This document shows, piece by piece, positions 26,932-33,599 of a stretch of DNA of 64,000 nucleotides (its first letter is position 1; every line of letters begins with the position of its first letter). The notes under the pieces are model-generated. The model was given only the letters and a program-made list of their open reading frames with translations. It had not been told where the DNA came from and ran no database searches. Origin of the DNA: Streptococcus xiaochunlingii (GTDB taxonomy: Bacteria > Bacillota > Bacilli > Lactobacillales > Streptococcaceae); NCBI RefSeq assembly GCF_006385805.1, contig NZ_VFSG01000001.1, positions 1,302,001 through 1,366,000 on the forward strand, written 5' to 3'. The position numbers and the translations under genes are program-made.

Positions 26932-26945
26932 AGTAAGCGCTTTCA
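26932..26945 (-). promoter_or_regulatory. cre site upstream of bgaA
   Basis: TGAAAGCGCTTACT on the minus strand matches the CcpA consensus TGWAANCGNTNWCA at 13 of 14 positions. It lies about 30 bases before the bgaA start and downstream of a TATAAT around 26975, fitting CcpA roadblock repression in glucose (inference). Confidence 0.75.
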
Positions 26946-27174
26946 ATACTTTTGAAAATTGTACCGAATCTCACATTATAACTATACCAAATAATAAAGG
27001 TTAAACAAGGGATGTAATGGACAGTCTTTAGTTTGATCAAAAAGAACTATAATTTGTAGAGAATAGATAATATTCTTCGTTTTTTAATTCTGAAATACTA
27101 GATTTTTAACTTGAATAGTTGTGAATTTATATAAGATAAGGTAGAATGGAAAGGATGAATTGAAAGGATAACAC

Positions 27175-27645
27175 ATGAACTACATTATTACTTTTTTAAT
27201 CGCCATGATTCCTCTGGTAGAACTTCGTGGAGCCGTTCCCTACGCCATATCTAGTGGAATTCCTCTTTGGCAAGCTCTCCTGATTGGGGTCATTGGCAAC
27301 ATGCTTCCTGTCCCTATTATCTTCTTTTTCGCTCTCCATATCCTGGAATGGGGGAAAGATAAGCCTGTTATCGGGAATTTCTTTACCTGGTGTCTCAACA
27401 AAGGCCATCGTGGAGGACAAAAACTAGAAGAAGCTGCAGGGGATAAGGGAATCTTTTGGGCCCTACTCCTATTCGTCGGTATTCCCTTACCAGGAACTGG
27501 AGCCTGGACTGGAACCCTCGCCGCCTCTATTCTAGACTGGGACTTCAAACGGAGCGTCCTTGCTGTTATGCTGGGAGTTGTCCTAGCAGGTCTCATCATG
27601 GGCTCTCTCTCGCTCCTCTTTGGACTAGATACCTTTGCGCATTAA
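27175..27645 (+). CDS. small membrane protein, putative multidrug/small-molecule exporter family (Sm_multidrug_ex)
   Basis: 156 residues, largely hydrophobic, with four or so membrane segments. The conserved family stretches are IPLVELRGAVPYAISSGIPL, GNMLPVPIIFFF and GIPLPGTGAWTGTLAASIL, typical of PF06695 proteins. Their transport role is annotated but poorly tested. The amphipathic centre (NKGHRGGQKLEEAAGDKG) resembles re-entrant-loop proteins. A promoter TTGTGA-17-TAGAAT lies upstream and GAAAGGATAACAC precedes the ATG. Monocistronic. Confidence 0.85.
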   Translation: MNYIITFLIAMIPLVELRGAVPYAISSGIPLWQALLIGVIGNMLPVPIIFFFALHILEWGKDKPVIGNFFTWCLNKGHRGGQKLEEAAGDKGIFWALLLFVGIPLPGTGAWTGTLAASILDWDFKRSVLAVMLGVVLAGLIMGSLSLLFGLDTFAH

Positions 27646-27650
27646 TCACA

Positions 27651-27682
27651 AAAAGGACTGAAACAGCTGTTTCAGTCCTTTT
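27651..27682. terminator. terminator after the small membrane protein gene
   Basis: AAAAGGACTGAAACAGCTGT followed by TTCAGTCCTTTT, a near-perfect stem with A- and T-runs on both sides. Confidence 0.85.
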
Positions 27683-27687
27683 AGAAT

Positions 27688-27724
27688 ATAGACAAACTAT
27701 TTTTTATAAAAAATAGCTAGATGA
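27688..27724 (+). repeat. short AT-rich hairpin repeat, copy 2
   Basis: ATAGACAAACTATTTTTTAT then AAAAAATAGCTAGATGA; same orientation as 8244-8278. It lies between the converging terminators of the membrane protein gene and tsf. Confidence 0.65.
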
Positions 27725-27735
27725 CTTTATCTTGC

Positions 27736-27768
27736 AAAAAAGAGGTTTCCATCGAAACCTCTTATTTT
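27736..27768 (-). terminator. rpsB-tsf terminator
   Basis: Stem AAGAGGTTT/AAACCTCTT with loop CGATGG, flanked by A-run and T-run, directly after tsf. Confidence 0.85.
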
Positions 27769-27774
27769 TTATTC

Positions 27775-28815
27775 TTAGTTGTTAAGAGCTGCTGCCATTG
27801 TAGCTGCAACTTCTGCTTCAAAGTCATTTGAAGCTTTCTCAATACCTTCACCAACTTCAAAGCGAACGAATTCAGCAACTGAAGCATTTACTGATTCAAG
27901 GTAAGCTTCCACTGTCTTGCTGTCATCCATGATGTAAACTTGTGCAAGAAGAGTGTAGGCTTGGTCAACTTTCGTGTTGTCCAAGAAGAAGCGATCCATT
28001 TTACCTGGAATGATTTTATCCCAGATTTTTTCTGGTTTGCCTTCTGCTGCCAATTCTGCTTTGATATCTTCTTCAGCTTGAGCAACCACTTCGTCAGTCA
28101 ATTGAGCTTTAGAACCATACTTCAAGTGTGGAAGAGCTGGTTTACCAACCATTGCACGGCTTTCGTTGTCTTGGTCGATCACGTGGTTCAATTGTGCCAA
28201 CTCATCTTTCACGAATTGCTCATCCAATTCTTTGTATGAAAGAACAGTTGGTTTCATTGCAGCGATGTGCATTGAGACTTGTTTAGCAAGTGCTTCGTCT
28301 CCACCTTCGACAACAGAGATAACACCGATACGTCCACCGTTGTGTTGGTATGCACCGAAGTGTTGTGCGTCTGTTTTTTCAAGCAAAGCAAAACGACGGA
28401 ATGAGATTTTTTCTCCGATTGTAGCAGTTGCAGATACGTATGCTGCTTCAAGAGTTTCACCTGAAGGCATTGTCAAAGCAAGAGCTTCTTCGTTGTTAGC
28501 TGGTTTACCTTCAGCGATGACTTTCGCTGTTGCGTTTACCAACTCAACGAATTGAGCGTTTTTCGCAACGAAGTCAGTTTCAGCATTTACTTCAACTACT
28601 GCTGCAACGTTACCGTTCACATAAACACCAGTCAAACCTTCAGCGGCAACACGGTCAGCTTTCTTAGCTGCCTTAGCCATACCTTTTTCGCGAAGCAATT
28701 CGATTGCTTTTTCGATGTCACCTTCAACCTCAACCAAGGCTTTCTTAGCGTCCATGACACCAGCACCAGATTTTTCACGCAACTCTTTAACAAGTTTAGC
28801 TGTAATTTCTGCCAT
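27775..28815 (-). CDS. tsf: elongation factor Ts
   Basis: Nucleotide exchange factor for EF-Tu. 346 residues, the long streptococcal form. The N-terminal UBA-like region is [20 protein letters not shown] followed by MDAKKALVE, then [10 protein letters not shown] and the [10 protein letters not shown]-like segment ([15 protein letters not shown]) of the core. Codon use is highly biased, as expected for a translation factor. It follows rpsB by 76 bases, with a hairpin in the gap. Confidence 0.98.
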   Translation of the reverse strand: MAEITAKLVKELREKSGAGVMDAKKALVEVEGDIEKAIELLREKGMAKAAKKADRVAAEGLTGVYVNGNVAAVVEVNAETDFVAKNAQFVELVNATAKVIAEGKPANNEEALALTMPSGETLEAAYVSATATIGEKISFRRFALLEKTDAQHFGAYQHNGGRIGVISVVEGGDEALAKQVSMHIAAMKPTVLSYKELDEQFVKDELAQLNHVIDQDNESRAMVGKPALPHLKYGSKAQLTDEVVAQAEEDIKAELAAEGKPEKIWDKIIPGKMDRFFLDNTKVDQAYTLLAQVYIMDDSKTVEAYLESVNASVAEFVRFEVGEGIEKASNDFEAEVAATMAAALNN

Positions 28816-28835
28816 TTTGATTCTCCTATATTTTT

Positions 28836-28876
28836 TTAAAAATAGGAGAGCCGGGCTAAGCCCCGCCCTCCTAGGT
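28836..28876 (-). terminator. intercistronic attenuator between rpsB and tsf
   Basis: GC-rich hairpin: TAGGAGGGCGGGGCTTAGCC pairs back with CGGCTCTCCTA and is followed by five T and an A/T run. It should let only part of rpsB transcription reach tsf, setting a higher dose of S2 (inference). Confidence 0.7.
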
Positions 28877-28891
28877 AATTACGATTATGAA

Positions 28892-29674
28892 TTAAGCGTT
28901 GTCGCCTTCTACAACTTCAACGATTTCTTCGATTGAATCTGCTTGAGTTTCAGTTGCTGCCAATTCAGCTTCAACTGATGCAACTGCATCTTCACCTTGA
29001 CGTCCTTCGATAACAGCATCAGCCATTTTCGCAGTGATCAATTTAACAGCGCGGATAGCATCATCGTTAGCTGGGATGATTACATCGATATCGTCTGGGT
29101 CAGTGTTTGTGTCGACCATCGCTACAACTGGGATACCCAATTTCTTAGCTTCTTTAACAGCGATTTGCTCTTTGTGTGGATCCACAACATACATTACGTC
29201 TGGGATACGAGGCATATCTTCGATACCACCCAAGAATTTTTCAAGACGAGCGCGTTGTTTGTTAAGAAGTGCAACTTCTTTCTTAGGAAGAACGTCGAAG
29301 ATTCCTTCTTCTTCCATGCGTTTGATTTCTTTCAAACGAGCGATACGTTTTTGGATTGTTCCCCAGTTAGTAAGGGTTCCACCCAACCAACGGTGGTTGA
29401 TGTAGTATTGACCTGAACGAACAGCTTCTTCAGCAACAGCTTCAGCAGCTTGTTTCTTAGTACCAACAAACAATACAACTGCGTCGTTTGCAGCAGCATC
29501 ACGCATAAAGTCATATGCTTGGTCAGCGTATTTTACAGTTTGTTGCAAGTCGATAACGTGGATTCCGTTACGCTCAGTGAAGATGTACTTAGCCATCTTA
29601 GGGTTCCAGCGACGAGTTTGGTGACCAAAGTGTACACCAGCCTCAAGAAGTTGTTTCATTGAAATTACTGCCAT
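28892..29674 (-). CDS. rpsB: 30S ribosomal protein S2
   Basis: 260 residues from [20 protein letters not shown], which matches the family start and has AAAAAGGAGAATTTACTC in front. The longer frame from 29734 is leader sequence. Diagnostic stretches are [25 protein letters not shown] and [19 protein letters not shown]. The acidic C-terminal tail is usual in streptococci. First gene of the rpsB-tsf operon. Confidence 0.98.
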   Translation of the reverse strand: MAVISMKQLLEAGVHFGHQTRRWNPKMAKYIFTERNGIHVIDLQQTVKYADQAYDFMRDAAANDAVVLFVGTKKQAAEAVAEEAVRSGQYYINHRWLGGTLTNWGTIQKRIARLKEIKRMEEEGIFDVLPKKEVALLNKQRARLEKFLGGIEDMPRIPDVMYVVDPHKEQIAVKEAKKLGIPVVAMVDTNTDPDDIDVIIPANDDAIRAVKLITAKMADAVIEGRQGEDAVASVEAELAATETQADSIEEIVEVVEGDNA

Positions 29675-29704
29675 GAGTAAATTCTCCTTTTTGTTTTTTC
29701 TCCT

Positions 29705-29823
29705 CTCCCAGACGTCAGCTTGCAACACGACCACAAGGGCAACGGTGCCACAATGGTTCCGGGATGAGTATTTATTGCTTTACGCAACTTTATCAGTATA
29801 GCAGATTTAGAAGCTTTTTGCAA
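29705..29823 (-). promoter_or_regulatory. rpsB promoter and structured leader
   Basis: TTGCAA (29823-29818), 17 bases, TATACT (29800-29795) on the minus strand. The leader of about 115 bases has CCCGGA pairing with TCTGGG, and inside it GGCACCG and CAAGGGCAACGG-type segments that can form a second stem. Ribosomal protein leaders often bind their own product; S2 autoregulation here is a hypothesis. Confidence 0.55.
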
Positions 29824-29946
29824 GTCATTTGAGAGAAATTCCTAGACTTTCCTGCTTTTCTTCAGGTCTTTTTTCTCCTTTCTTTATGTTTTTCTACACG
29901 ATTCTCATTCTTTCCCTTTCATAAGCCTTTTGTCCGAAATTTTTTC

Positions 29947-29975
29947 TTGACCTTATCTGATTTTTAAGATAAAAT
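29947..29975 (+). promoter_or_regulatory. tRNA-Cys promoter
   Basis: TTGACC (29947-29952), 17 bases, TAAAAT (29970-29975), 12 bases before the mature tRNA. Confidence 0.8.
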
Positions 29976-29987
29976 AGAATATGTTGT

Positions 29988-30058
29988 GGCGGTATAGCCA
30001 AGTGGTAAGGCACGGCTCTGCAAAAGCTTGATCGTCGGTTCAAATCCGTCTACCGCCT
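29988..30058 (+). tRNA. tRNA-Cys (GCA)
   Basis: 71-base cloverleaf: acceptor GGCGGTA/TACCGCC with discriminator T, anticodon GCA at 30020-30022, and T-loop GGTTCAAATCC. The CCA end is not encoded. It is a single tRNA gene with its own promoter and terminator. Confidence 0.96.
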
Positions 30059-30076
30059 TCACAAACAAATATCAAT

Positions 30077-30099
30077 GAGCCCAACAATGGGCTTTTTTT
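30077..30099 (+). terminator. tRNA-Cys terminator
   Basis: AGCCC-AACAAT-GGGCT followed by seven T. Confidence 0.85.
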
Positions 30100-30179
30100 A
30101 ATACCATCACTTGATTGGACTGCACCATCGCTCCTTTGCGAGCGATTCTGTTATCCACTCATGAAAGGAAAAGATGATT

Positions 30180-30899
30180 ATGAAAAAAGTTACCCTATAT
30201 GCTCTCAGCATCCTCTCTTTGGCCATGCTGGCTGCTTGCCAACCTGCTGCACCAGAGACTCACCAAAGAAAGCCCCTTGTTAGCAGTTCTAAAAAAACCT
30301 CTAAAAGTTCTAAGAGTTCTAGAAGTTCATATTCTAAAAAGTCAACCATCAAAAAGGATTTTTCATCAGGCTTCGATAAGGATGATTCTTATAGCTCTTC
30401 AGATTCTAACACGCGCGAGGATCCTAACTATACAATGAGCTTGATGGACCAAGGAGAGTCACTGGAAGCCATCGGTGATATCCCTGAAATGCCAAAATGG
30501 GCTGCCTTCAAAGAAATTAAAGTGGAAATCCTCGTTGGTAATGAAGCCCTTGCCCCTACTACAAAAGATGAAGCGATCAGCAAGTTAGGTCCTACTGATT
30601 CCTCTTCTGGTAATGATGGTTACTGGCATGGAGATGGCTCTGCTATCTTAATTGATTTTAATGAAAAAGGTCAAGCCACTAACAAAATTGCCACCTTGCC
30701 TAACTCTAAAAAGGTTACGAATCTCAAGGATATTCAACCTGGAATGACAGCTAAAGAAGTCATTGAAAAACACGGCCGTCCAGAAACTGTTTTCGTCTTT
30801 GGCTACGCGACTATCTTTACTTGGAAAGGTGAAGACGGGAAAGACTACTCTGTCGGTTTTGACAAAGAAACAGTCTTCCAAGTCTCTGAACCTGCATAA
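30180..30899 (+). CDS. putative lipoprotein with BamE/SmpA-like repeats
   Basis: 239 residues from MKKVTLYALSILSLAMLAAC, with a lipobox LAAC. An ATG six bases upstream (30174) is possible, but GAAAGGA is better spaced to this one. A Ser/Lys-rich linker (about 30-75) is followed by a globular part with two similar elements: KDEAISKLGPTDSSSGNDGYW with ILIDFNEKG, and TAKEVIEKHGRPETVFVFGY with YSVGFDKE. Each has the helix plus beta pattern of BamE/SmpA or PASTA-like inhibitor folds. Probably anchored outside the membrane; function unknown. It stands alone between tRNA-Cys and nusG, with a terminator hairpin after it. Confidence 0.85.
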   Translation: MKKVTLYALSILSLAMLAACQPAAPETHQRKPLVSSSKKTSKSSKSSRSSYSKKSTIKKDFSSGFDKDDSYSSSDSNTREDPNYTMSLMDQGESLEAIGDIPEMPKWAAFKEIKVEILVGNEALAPTTKDEAISKLGPTDSSSGNDGYWHGDGSAILIDFNEKGQATNKIATLPNSKKVTNLKDIQPGMTAKEVIEKHGRPETVFVFGYATIFTWKGEDGKDYSVGFDKETVFQVSEPA

Positions 30900-30920
30900 A
30901 AATCTCTTTTCAACAAACAC

Positions 30921-30981
30921 AAATCCTCCAAGACCAGTGTCTTGGAGGATTTCTTTCTATCAAGGGGAAGGCCCCTTTTTT
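30921..30981 (+). terminator. tandem terminators after the lipoprotein gene
   Basis: AAATCCTCCAAGACCAGTGT with CTTGGAGGATTT (30921-30952) is followed by AAGGGG-AAGG-CCCCTT with six T (30962-30981). Both serve the plus strand. The first is symmetrical enough to slow nusG transcripts arriving on the minus strand. Confidence 0.75.
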
Positions 30982-30987
30982 CCTCTA

Positions 30988-31524
30988 TTACAATTCTGCG
31001 ATTTGATTGAGGTTGACTTCTGCCACAGTGTCATTTCCAAACATGGTGATGATCATTTTCACCTTGTTGTTATCGATTTCTGTGATCTTACCAGTGTAAT
31101 CTGCAAAGGCCCCATCGATAATGCGTACAGTATCTCCAACCTTCACATCAATGTTGAAATCTTGAACTGTTTGTCCCATCGAAATCAAGATGTTGCGGAT
31201 TTCGTCTTCCAAAAGTGGAGTTGGTTTTGAACGGTTCCCGTGTGATCCAACAAATCCAGTTACGTTTGGTGTGTTCCGAACGACAAACCAAGCTTCATCG
31301 GTCATGACCATTTCGACCAAGACATAACCCGGGAAGCGATTTTCTTCGATTTCTTTTGTCTTCCCGTTCTTCTCGATTTGCACAGTTTGAGTAGGAATTT
31401 CTACACGCAAGATGTTTTCCAACATGTTATATGTTTGTGCGCGTTGAAGAAGGTTTTCCTTCACTTTGTTTTCATATCCTGAGTAGGTCTGTAGGACAAA
31501 CCAGCCTTTGTCAAAACTATCCAT
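30988..31524 (-). CDS. nusG: transcription termination/antitermination factor NusG
   Basis: 178 residues. The N-terminal NGN domain binds RNA polymerase (WFVLQTYSGYENKVKENLLQ, FPGYVLVEM), and the C-terminal KOW domain (VGDTVRIIDGAFADYTGKIT) contacts Rho or ribosome in other bacteria. The spacing of rpmG-secE-nusG is conserved in streptococci, but here a terminator separates secE from nusG, which has its own promoter and a leader with an early terminator hairpin. Confidence 0.97.
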   Translation of the reverse strand: MDSFDKGWFVLQTYSGYENKVKENLLQRAQTYNMLENILRVEIPTQTVQIEKNGKTKEIEENRFPGYVLVEMVMTDEAWFVVRNTPNVTGFVGSHGNRSKPTPLLEDEIRNILISMGQTVQDFNIDVKVGDTVRIIDGAFADYTGKITEIDNNKVKMIITMFGNDTVAEVNLNQIAEL

Positions 31525-31573
31525 TTTTATTTCCTTTCTTATATACCAAAAGGTGATCGTTTCATCACGATAC

Positions 31574-31615
31574 TAAAAAAAGCCTTCTGGCTCTTGTTTT
31601 CCTAGCTCCATTATA
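31574..31615 (-). promoter_or_regulatory. nusG promoter and leader terminator/attenuator
   Basis: TATAAT (31615-31610) preceded by TGT gives an extended -10. About 10 bases into the predicted RNA comes AGCC-AGAA-GGCT (31592-31581) followed by seven T, a short intrinsic-type terminator inside the 5' UTR. A further ATCGT/ACGAT hairpin lies before the ribosome binding site AGAAAGGAAAT. Read-through would be needed for nusG expression, a natural point for NusG feedback. Confidence 0.6.
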
Positions 31616-31670
31616 ACATAAAACCAGAGAAAGCAAAGAAGTTTCTCTTGTTTTTCTTCACCAAGGCAAG

Positions 31671-31693
31671 AAAAAAGCATCCACATGGGACGC
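31671..31693 (-). terminator. rpmG-secE terminator
   Basis: GCGTCC-CATGT-GGATGC followed by six T on the minus strand, 16 bases after secE. Confidence 0.85.
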
Positions 31694-31708
31694 AGATTTG
31701 TTTCTTTT

Positions 31709-31885
31709 TTAGAACATATCGATTAGCTTTAAAATACCTTTAGCCACTACTTGGTCAAACAAATAAATCAAAGCTACAAAAAAAGCGGTGTACTCTATCA
31801 CTGAGATAAAATTTTTCCATCTTTCCTTGCGATTTGGCCAAGTCGTGTTTTTAAGCAAGACAAAAATATCTTTAAAAAATTTCAC
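31709..31885 (-). CDS. secE: preprotein translocase subunit SecE
   Basis: 58 residues: MKFFKDIFVLLKNTTWPNRK, then ERWKNF and one membrane helix (about 28-46) ending in DQVVAKGILKLIDMF. The TWPNRKE amphipathic motif before a single helix is diagnostic of SecE, which clamps SecY. The start codon is GTG: the overlapping ATG five bases upstream hits a stop after one codon. AGGAGAATGTT supplies the ribosome binding site. It follows rpmG by 9 bases. Confidence 0.95.
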   Translation of the reverse strand: MKFFKDIFVLLKNTTWPNRKERWKNFISVIEYTAFFVALIYLFDQVVAKGILKLIDMF

Positions 31886-31894
31886 AACATTCTC

Positions 31895-32047
31895 CTATCT
31901 GGTTTCTTTATGAATTGTATATTTACTACAATGTTTACAAAACTTATTAACTTCTAGACGTTTTGGTTTTGGCGTCGCACTCAACTTGATTGAGTAGTTG
32001 CGTGACCCACAAACCGTACACGCTAGACTTGCTTTTTTTAATGCCAT
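31895..32047 (-). CDS. rpmG: 50S ribosomal protein L33
   Basis: 50 residues with four zinc-binding cysteines (CTVC at 10-13, CKHC at 37-40), the C+ form of L33. The sequence [20 protein letters not shown] and the tail KYTIHKETR are typical. GGAGGCGTT precedes the ATG. First gene of rpmG-secE. Because this copy has the zinc ligands, a zinc-free paralogue elsewhere may replace it under zinc limitation (known pattern, not seen here). Confidence 0.95.
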   Translation of the reverse strand: MALKKASLACTVCGSRNYSIKLSATPKPKRLEVNKFCKHCSKYTIHKETR

Positions 32048-32065
32048 AACGCCTCCATTCACACT

Positions 32066-32094
32066 ATTATAGCAAGTTTTCTACTATTTGACAA
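32066..32094 (-). promoter_or_regulatory. rpmG-secE promoter
   Basis: TTGTCA (32094-32089), 17 bases, TATAAT (32071-32066) on the minus strand. Confidence 0.85.
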
Positions 32095-32123
32095 GCTCTT
32101 CCACTCTAAGGGAGCGCATTTAT

Positions 32124-32151
32124 TTGGCTTTTCTCTATGATTTGGTACAAT
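32124..32151 (+). promoter_or_regulatory. promoter of the metallopeptidase gene
   Basis: TTGGCT (32124-32129), 16 bases, TACAAT (32146-32151), divergent from the rpmG promoter. Confidence 0.7.
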
Positions 32152-32172
32152 ATAGAGGATAAATGAGAAATT

Positions 32173-33093
32173 ATGAAAAGCGATCATCTGAAAGAAAGTA
32201 AAAACATTGAAGACCGTCGCGGACAAAGTGGCGGGAGCTACTCATCTGGCCGGTCTGGTGGGAATTTAGGGGGTGGTATTTTACAGATCCTCCTCTCGCC
32301 TGGAAGCTTTAAGAGCAAATTGATCTTGATCCTCGTTCTCATCTTTTTGAGCGGGGGCGCTGGATTGAGCGGGCTCTTTGACCAGGGGCAGACCACGCAG
32401 AACTACAACTCAGGACAAGTCACGCGCCAAAGCAATACCCAGGTGAGTGACGGAGATAGCAAATTCGTCAGTCAAGTCCTTGGAACCACTGAGGATTTCT
32501 GGGGGCAAACCTTCCAAAAAGACGGGCGGACCTATCACAAGCCCACCCTGGTTTTTTATACCGGCCAAACTCGTACTGGCTGTGGTGTAGGTCAAGCATC
32601 TGCCGGTCCCTTCTACTGTCCGACAGACCAAAAGATCTATTTGGATATCAGCTTCTACAAAGAGTTGACCACCAAATATAAGGCTAGCGGAGATTTTGCC
32701 ATGGCTTATGTCATAGCTCACGAAGTCGGTCACCACATTCAAAACGAACTGGGGACTCTTCAAAGCTACCAGCAAGCCATCCGAGGAAAAAGCGAGACAG
32801 AAAAAAATGCCCTCAATGTCCGTTTGGAACTTCAAGCTGACTATTATGCGGGTATGTGGGCGCGCTATATTGAAGAGCAAGGGCTCATGGAGACGGGAGA
32901 TATCGAAGAAGCGCTTAATGCTGCACACGCCGTGGGAGATGATACCCTTCAAGAACAAGCCTATGGTTATTCCGTCCCTGATAGCTTCACCCACGGGACG
33001 TCTGAACAACGCATGCGCTGGTTCAAACGGGGCTACCAATACGGCGACTTTGAACACGGAGATACCTTCAGCGTCTCCGATGAAGACTTGTAA
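32173..33093 (+). CDS. neutral zinc metallopeptidase, YpfJ/KPN_02809 family
   Basis: 306 residues. A charged N-terminus (to about 50) with GGSYSSGRSGGNLGGG leads to one membrane anchor (LILILVLIFLSGGAGL, about 55-75), and then an extracytoplasmic domain. The zinc motif is in YVIAHEVGHHIQNELG (HEVGHH), with the distal ligand region LELQADYYAGMWARY. CGVGQASAGPFYCPTDQKIY is a family signature with two cysteines. Biological substrate is unknown for the family. The Shine-Dalgarno is weak (GAGG about 12 bases before ATG). In pneumococcus rpmG is close to pbp2a; here this gene and a repeat cluster lie between them. Confidence 0.9.
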   Translation: MKSDHLKESKNIEDRRGQSGGSYSSGRSGGNLGGGILQILLSPGSFKSKLILILVLIFLSGGAGLSGLFDQGQTTQNYNSGQVTRQSNTQVSDGDSKFVSQVLGTTEDFWGQTFQKDGRTYHKPTLVFYTGQTRTGCGVGQASAGPFYCPTDQKIYLDISFYKELTTKYKASGDFAMAYVIAHEVGHHIQNELGTLQSYQQAIRGKSETEKNALNVRLELQADYYAGMWARYIEEQGLMETGDIEEALNAAHAVGDDTLQEQAYGYSVPDSFTHGTSEQRMRWFKRGYQYGDFEHGDTFSVSDEDL

Positions 33094-33105
33094 TGAAACT
33101 AAAAA

Positions 33106-33143
33106 CAAAAGCCTTTCAGATTATCATCTGAAAGGCTTTTTTG
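33106..33143 (+). terminator. metallopeptidase gene terminator
   Basis: AAAAGCCTTTCAGAT-TATC-ATCTGAAAGGCTTTT followed by T. Confidence 0.9.
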
Positions 33144-33213
33144 TTACCCTATCGACAGCTGTCTGAGCATCGAAAAGTATTGAAAAAATTCTTTTCATTC
33201 AACATCTTCTCAG

Positions 33214-33461
33214 AAACTTTCCTTCGGTGAGTACGGACGTCAGCGAACTTCGAAGAAGTTCCATGACTTATTAAGATACAAAGGGCGTCTGCGGATAAAG
33301 TCAAAATAGGAAGTTTGACGCAGAATCTATCGATTCTAGGAGAACTTATCTTTTTGACACAATCCGCAGCCCGTGTTCAATTTGTTTTGAACCTAAAGTT
33401 TCAAAACTCCCGAGTGCTTGAAACGTAGTGTTTCAAGCACTTTTCTCACGGCGGAAAGTTT
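33214..33461 (-). repeat. MITE-like element, copy B (long form)
   Basis: Terminal inverted repeats AAACTTTCCTTCGGTGAG and CTCACGGCGGAAAGTTT. It shares with copy A (8326-8463, opposite orientation) the GTACGGACGTCAGCGAACTTC module and the hairpin GAGTGCTTGAAAC/GTTTCAAGCACTTTTCTCAC. It has about 110 extra bases in the middle, framed by CTGCGGAT/ATCCGCAG and containing GCGTC/GACGC and GATTCTAGGAGAACTTATC. No reading frame. It occupies most of the 506-base gap between the metallopeptidase gene and pbp2a; the rest is a terminator at each end and a short hairpin repeat. Confidence 0.75.
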
Positions 33462-33520
33462 CGAGATAAAGTTGAATAATTTCATAAAATAGAAATTAAC
33501 TTTTTTATTGAAGGATCTCC

Positions 33521-33551
33521 ACGTTGTTTTATGTAAATATAGTTTGTCTAC
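33521..33551 (-). repeat. short AT-rich hairpin repeat, copy 3 (degenerate)
   Basis: On the minus strand GTAGACAAACTATATTTACA then TAAAACAACGT. The left half matches the other copies; the right half has decayed. Confidence 0.5.
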
Positions 33552-33556
33552 AATCT

Positions 33557-33588
33557 AAAAGATGGCAAGGAACCTTCCCATCTTTTAA
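33557..33588 (-). terminator. pbp2a terminator
   Basis: AAAAGATGGGAAGGTTCCTT pairing with GCCATCTTTT, 12 bases after the stop on the minus strand. Confidence 0.85.
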
Positions 33589-33599
33589 GCATCTATTTT

